Shown: positions 16,509-19,222 of the stretch, in pieces | How positions within the stretch are numbered: the stretch's first letter is position 1 | Layout of the letters: each line of letters opens with the position of its first letter | Assembly (NCBI GenBank): GCA_904420055.1 | Contig: CAJFTV010000081.1 | Span: 1-19,222 of the forward strand | Origin: Candidatus Alloscillospira gallinarum | Lineage (GTDB): Bacteria; Bacillota; Clostridia; Oscillospirales; Oscillospiraceae | DNA length: 19,222 nt | Direction of reading: 5' to 3' | The notes under the pieces: generated by a model | Seen by the model: only the letters and a program-made list of their open reading frames with translations | Database searches by the model: none | What the model was told of the DNA's origin: nothing | Made by a program: the position numbers and the translations under genes

Positions 16509-16708
16509 ATGTAGTACCTCTCCAGATATCCGGCAGTTTCAAGCGTCTGCCGGTACATGGTGTATAGGGTGTCAATGCGGGAGCGCAGGCGAAGCCGCTC
16601 CATCTCGCACATGCCGGCAGTTTTAAGCTGATTTTGCAGAACGGATATGCGCTCCTTTAAAGGTGCGGCGCTTATGCGGTACTCAGTCGCAAGCTCTGAA
16701 AGCTCCAT
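16505..16708 (-). CDS. 67-aa predicted helical protein, function unknown
   Basis: It starts at ATG 16708 after a very strong AAGGAGGGG site. The whole protein looks alpha-helical with heptad-like Leu/Ile spacing (KERISVLQNQLKT, then ERLRLRSRIDTLYTMYRQT), and it ends in YLERYYI. I do not recognise a named family. Similar short proteins occur in clostridial genomes directly before sigma-region-4-like genes, so it probably works with the following gene, perhaps as a partner. It overlaps the upstream zinc-motif ORF by 26 bp and the downstream HTH gene by 4 bp. Confidence 0.7.
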   Translation of the reverse strand: MELSELATEYRISAAPLKERISVLQNQLKTAGMCEMERLRLRSRIDTLYTMYRQTLETAGYLERYYI

Positions 16709-16907
16709 TTTTACCCCTCCTTAGTAATTTACCGGCATAGTGCCGGCTGTCCCTGAAATATTGCTTTGAAAAATCTTCAAAGCAGTCCAGACAGATGATA
16801 AAGCCATTTATAAAATATACCTCGTCGCTCGAGTATACCTGGCCTCTGCATATGTCACACTGGCAGGCAAAGCTGTCGTCTGCCCGAACTGAAAAAATAC
16901 TTTTTAT
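16683..16907 (-). CDS. small two-CxxC (zinc-binding-like) protein with non-canonical start
   Basis: Found by reading the minus strand by hand. The frame encodes CQCDIC (Cys15, 17 and 20 if started at 16907), then DEVYFINGFIICLDC (Cys39 and Cys42), and then the polar tail FEDFSKQYFRDSRHY. The CxxC...CxxC pattern with a YFINGF middle resembles small treble-clef zinc proteins of clostridial prophages. The frame ends at TGA 16683-16685, inside the next gene. No ATG, GTG or TTG occurs in frame from the upstream stop to the cysteines. GGGGTGAT (16918-16911), a near match to the extended ribosome site, is placed for an ATA at 16907; an ATT at 16898 is the alternative. Either it uses a rare start codon or it is a damaged gene. 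Coding evidence is the motif and the operon overlap; the start is uncertain. Confidence 0.55.
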   Translation of the reverse strand: MKSIFSVRADDSFACQCDICRGQVYSSDEVYFINGFIICLDCFEDFSKQYFRDSRHYAGKLLRRGKNGAFRACD

Positions 16908-16941
16908 AAAATCACCCCGTATGTTTAATTTCGGTCTGAGG

Positions 16942-16970
16942 TTTACAAATAAATCCGGCGGTGTTATACT
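16942..16970 (+). promoter_or_regulatory. predicted promoter of the glycine-riboswitch transcript
   Basis: -35 TTTACA (16942-16947) and extended -10 TGT-TATACT (16962-16970) are 17 bp apart. The start point would be near 16977, just before the first aptamer. The region also lies upstream of the divergent zinc-motif ORF, so its promoter may overlap this one. Confidence 0.65.
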
Positions 16971-16988
16971 GACTTTCGCCGGAAGACG

Positions 16989-17139
16989 GCTGCGGGAGAG
17001 CGCACGTTTTAATGTGCCACCGAAGGGGCAAAACTCTCAGGTAGAAGGACCGCAGCACGACGGCTCTCTGGAAAGTGCTTATGCCACCCAAGAAGCAATC
17101 CCCCATTGGGGAGAATCTTTCAGGTAAAAAGACAGAGCC
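16989..17139 (+). promoter_or_regulatory. tandem glycine riboswitch
   Basis: Two glycine aptamers in series. Aptamer 1: P1 GCTGCGG (16989-16995) pairs with CCGCAGC (17050-17056). The conserved core CACCGAAGGGGCAA (from 17018), then CTCTCAGGTAGAAGGAC, is textbook. Aptamer 2: P1 GGCTCT (17062-17067) pairs with AGAGCC (17134-17139). P2 GAAAG pairs with CTTTC, a CCCC-ATT-GGGG hairpin is inserted at 17101-17111, and CAGGTAAAAAGAC closes it. Aptamer 2 departs from consensus in CCCAAGAAGC where aptamer 1 has CCGAAGGGGC. Only 25 nt separate it from the TRIC start and no intrinsic terminator is visible, so control of ribosome access (GGAGGA at 17152-17157) is more likely than attenuation. Glycine riboswitches upstream of this transporter family are known in other bacteria. 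Confidence 0.93.
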
Positions 17140-17164
17140 ATAAAGTGAAGCGGAGGAAGCTGTC

Positions 17165-17812
17165 ATGTATTTACCTGTGTTAATTTTGGAAATAATCGGG
17201 ACGGTGGCATTTTCCATTTCCGGCGCCCTCACCGGCGTCAGGAAGAACATGGATATTTTCGGAGTCTGCATTTTGGGCCTTACAACCGCCGTTGGGGGAG
17301 GAATAATAAGGGACCTCGTTTTGGGGATTACCCCTCCCACAACCTTTGTGAACCCTGTGTATGCCATAATAGCTATCGTGACCGCCGCGGTGACGTTTTT
17401 CGCTGTGATTATTAAAAAAACCGTAAAACACTACCGCACGGCGGAGATTTTAATGCTCGTCATGGATTCCGTTGGCCTGGGCATATTTACAGTTGTGGGA
17501 ATACGCACGGCCTTTTCGGTAATGGAGACGGAAAACCTGTTCCTGTTTATTTTTGTGGGCGTTGTGACCGGCTGCGGCGGCGGTGTGATGCGGGACCTGT
17601 TTGCGGGAAATACCCCGTATATATTCGTAAAGCATTTTTATGCCTGTGCGTCCCTGGTCGGGGCGGTTTTGTGCACCGTCATGTGGAAGAGCTGCGGCGA
17701 GGCGGCAGCCATTATTACAGGCGCGGCGGTGGTTATTGCCCTCAGGCTGTGCGCAGCGAAATTCCGCTGGAGCCTGCCGAGGCCGGACAGGTTTGGCCAC
17801 AGGCATGAGTGA
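17165..17812 (+). CDS. TRIC/UPF0126 family membrane protein, probable glycine transporter
   Basis: 215 aa with about seven transmembrane helices in two homologous halves. Each half carries the family motif: GGGIIRD at 44-50 and GGGVMRD at 138-144, followed by short loops containing TPP or NTP. The family includes trimeric intracellular cation channels and the bacterial YadS/YicG proteins, which have been linked to glycine transport. The glycine riboswitch directly upstream supports a glycine-related role here. The C-terminal tail (RWSLPRPDRFGHRHE) is basic and probably cytosolic. The ATG has GGAGGA upstream. Direction of transport and ion coupling cannot be read from the sequence. Confidence 0.92.
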   Translation: MYLPVLILEIIGTVAFSISGALTGVRKNMDIFGVCILGLTTAVGGGIIRDLVLGITPPTTFVNPVYAIIAIVTAAVTFFAVIIKKTVKHYRTAEILMLVMDSVGLGIFTVVGIRTAFSVMETENLFLFIFVGVVTGCGGGVMRDLFAGNTPYIFVKHFYACASLVGAVLCTVMWKSCGEAAAIITGAAVVIALRLCAAKFRWSLPRPDRFGHRHE

Positions 17813-17826
17813 AAGGAGTATGCTTT

Positions 17827-18324
17827 ATGTCACTGACAATTCGGGATACCGTACCGGAGGATTTGCCGGAACTTCTCGCCATATATAACTACGAGGTAGA
17901 GCACGGCGTATCCACATTTGACCTAAACAAAAAGGACATGAGGCAGTGGCGGGAGTGGTACGATGACCACATGCTGGGAAACCGCTTCATTCTGACGGCG
18001 GAGGTTGACGGGAAAGCGGTAGGATATTCGAGCCTGTCCGAGTACCGCAGCAAGGAGGCATATGCCGCTACTACAGAGCTGTCTGTGTATGTGGACACGG
18101 CTTACCGCGGCCGGGGTATTGCAAAGGAGCTTATACGGCGCACTGTCGAAAAAGCCCGTGAAAACGGGAATGTACACACCATTGTTTCCGTAATAACCGG
18201 GGGAAACAGAGCCAGTATTGAACTCCATAAGAAGCTGGGGTTTGCCCACTGCGGTACAATTTGCGAGGTGGGGGAGAAGTTTGGTCGCCTGTTGGATATA
18301 GATAACTTCCAGCTTATACTCTGA
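17827..18324 (+). CDS. GNAT N-acetyltransferase, phosphinothricin-acetyltransferase-like
   Basis: 165 aa. GNAT fold with motif A LSVYVDTAYRGRGIAKELI (residues 85-103), in which R94-G-R-G-I binds the acetyl-CoA pyrophosphate, and with the later block NRASIELHKKLGFAHCG (127-143) typical of the PAT/MnaT subgroup. Members acetylate small amines such as phosphinothricin, methionine sulfoximine or methionine; the natural substrate here is unknown. I chose the ATG at 17827 with AAAGGAG eight bases upstream, not the in-frame GTG at 17809, which overlaps the TRIC stop. It is 14 bp after the TRIC gene and shares its riboswitch transcript, so its expression should rise with glycine. A perfect terminator follows. 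Confidence 0.9.
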   Translation: MSLTIRDTVPEDLPELLAIYNYEVEHGVSTFDLNKKDMRQWREWYDDHMLGNRFILTAEVDGKAVGYSSLSEYRSKEAYAATTELSVYVDTAYRGRGIAKELIRRTVEKARENGNVHTIVSVITGGNRASIELHKKLGFAHCGTICEVGEKFGRLLDIDNFQLIL

Positions 18325-18345
18325 CCTACATGCCCGTGGGGACAG

Positions 18346-18374
18346 TTCGCCATCGTGTGATGGCGAATTTTTTT
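18346..18374 (+). terminator. intrinsic terminator after the TRIC-GNAT operon
   Basis: TTCGCCATC (18346-18354) and its perfect complement GATGGCGAA (18359-18367) close a GTGT tetraloop, followed by seven T residues. Confidence 0.95.
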
Positions 18375-18421
18375 GTTTAAGCTTCTATGTCAATTCGTAG
18401 CTACAAGTAATATAATATACG

Positions 18422-18505
18422 GTAAAAAGTATAATGTCAAGATGAAAATAGGGAAAATCTACCGTTAAAAGTATAAATCGATGTTTACAAAGGGGAAAAT
18501 ATATG
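18422..18505 (+). repeat. two degenerate 42-bp tandem repeats upstream of the S24 regulator
   Basis: Units 18422-18463 and 18464-18505 match at 28 of 42 positions by hand count. The conserved parts are GTWAAAAGTATAA at the start (12 of 13 identical; 18422-18434 and 18464-18476) and GGGAAAAT (18451-18458 and 18493-18500). The period equals four DNA turns. The second unit runs into the predicted promoter of the regulator, as expected for auto-operators. Confidence 0.5.
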
Positions 18506-18512
18506 ATAAACT
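18484..18512 (+). promoter_or_regulatory. predicted promoter of the XRE-S24 gene
   Basis: -35 TTTACA (18484-18489) and extended -10 TGA-TAAACT (18504-18512) are 17 bp apart. The start point would be near 18519, giving a leader of about 20 nt. Several AT-rich -10-like hexamers upstream (18411, 18430, 18472) lack a good -35. Confidence 0.45.
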
Positions 18513-18539
18513 GATAAAAACGCCATGGGAGGGATAAGT

Positions 18540-19222
18540 GTGACATTTACAGAAAAACTTGACTATCTTATGAAGAAACACGGTCTTACCCGCGGCAGTC
18601 TGGCAAAGGCCACAGGTATCCCATATACCACAATAGTCGGGTTTTACGAGCGTGACAGCGGCAGTATACGGCTGTCCAATATAAAGAAGCTTGCAAAATG
18701 GTTTGGTGTGTCGGTTGAATATCTCTGTGACGACAGCCGAGATGAAAAGGACGCCGAGGCGTATGCGTTTTCAAAAAAGTATGCCGCACTTTCCGAGAAG
18801 GGAAGGCGGCTTGTCGATACAGTTATTGACGGACTGGCCGATATTGAGGGCGCTCCGGAGGAAGAGCCGGAAGAAGAGAACATCACATATATAAGGGAGT
18901 ACCTTACTCCGGCGGCAGCGGGATATGCCTCGCCGGCTGAGGGCGACGACTATATAATGGTTCCGGTTACAGACAAGGTGCCTAAGGGCGCGGACTATGC
19001 GGTCCGGATTGACGGCGACAGCATGGAGCCATACATAAAAAACGGCTCAAGGGTGTATGTTGCCCGTACAACCGACCTCGTGCCGGGGGACGTGGGAATA
19101 TTTTTTGTGGACGGCGACATGAAGTGCAAGCAGTACTGTCAGGACGCATTTGGAAACGTGTATTTGTTTTCACTGAACAGGGCGCGGGCCGACGCTGACA
19201 CATATATCTACCACTCCAGCGG
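18540..19222 (+). CDS. XRE-family HTH / S24 peptidase transcriptional regulator, partial
   Basis: 227 codons are visible from the GTG at 18540 (GGGAGGG just upstream); the 3' end is cut by the window edge. Residues 4-62 are an XRE helix-turn-helix (RGSLAKATGIPYTTIVGFYE). An acidic linker around 101-113 follows. The C-terminal S24 (LexA/CI/UmuD-like) domain shows a candidate Ala127-Gly128 self-cleavage site (TPAAAGYASP), the nucleophile Ser161 in DGDSMEP, and the general-base lysine, probably Lys197 in DMKCKQY. Family members repress transcription and lose activity after RecA-stimulated autocleavage, so DNA-damage control is expected but inferred. It may be a chromosomal stress regulator or the repressor of a mobile element lying beyond the window. 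It is separated from the gene before it by a terminator. Confidence 0.9.
   Translation, partial: MTFTEKLDYLMKKHGLTRGSLAKATGIPYTTIVGFYERDSGSIRLSNIKKLAKWFGVSVEYLCDDSRDEKDAEAYAFSKKYAALSEKGRRLVDTVIDGLADIEGAPEEEPEEENITYIREYLTPAAAGYASPAEGDDYIMVPVTDKVPKGADYAVRIDGDSMEPYIKNGSRVYVARTTDLVPGDVGIFFVDGDMKCKQYCQDAFGNVYLFSLNRARADADTYIYHSS

Noticed and set aside
17809..17826. GTG start for the acetyltransferase overlapping the TRIC stop
   Set aside because: The AAAGGAG ribosome site lies inside this segment and points to the ATG at 17827.

Overview
The window looks like a stretch of chromosome from an anaerobic Bacillota bacterium, most likely a clostridial gut lineage. The reasons are a single-chain pyruvate:ferredoxin oxidoreductase, ThiI without a rhodanese domain, a tandem glycine riboswitch in front of a TRIC-family gene, purine-rich Shine-Dalgarno sites, heavy use of ATA (Ile) codons in fairly GC-rich DNA, and a clostridial type of XRE/S24 regulator. 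Species cannot be assigned from the sequence alone.

Left part (1-3797, minus strand): a yifB-thiI-cinA operon. It encodes a YifB/ComM AAA+ ATPase, the tRNA 4-thiouridine synthase ThiI, and CinA, which is cut by the window edge. The thiI stop and cinA start share an ATGA. A 376-base divergent control region (3798-4173) separates it from nifJ. It holds back-to-back promoters, two TTACACGTG boxes 31 bp apart and a perfect 10-bp palindrome. nifJ (4174-7830) encodes pyruvate:ferredoxin oxidoreductase and ends in a strong intrinsic terminator.

Middle part (8085-16141, plus strand): a clear promoter drives uvrA, followed closely by radC, an ATP-grasp ligase, an Asp/Glu-type racemase and a MurE-like Mur ligase, then a ZIP metal transporter and a terminator. 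The ligase-racemase-Mur ligase trio looks like a cell-wall peptide-modification cassette. The racemase would make a D-amino acid (D-Asp is the best guess), the ATP-grasp enzyme would attach it, and the Mur ligase would build the acceptor stem peptide. The Mur ligase resembles the streptococcal lysine-adding type and lacks the DNPR motif of meso-diaminopimelate enzymes. This is the most interesting system here.

Right part (16142-19222): a minus-strand micro-operon of three overlapping small genes encodes a two-CxxC zinc-binding protein, a 67-aa helical protein and a 108-aa sigma-region-4-like HTH protein. The first of these has no ATG/GTG/TTG start. Divergent to it, a promoter and tandem glycine riboswitch control a TRIC/UPF0126 membrane protein, followed by a GNAT acetyltransferase and a perfect terminator. 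The window ends in a partial LexA/CI-like XRE-S24 regulator preceded by two degenerate 42-bp tandem repeats. No tRNA, rRNA, CRISPR array or insertion sequence was seen.
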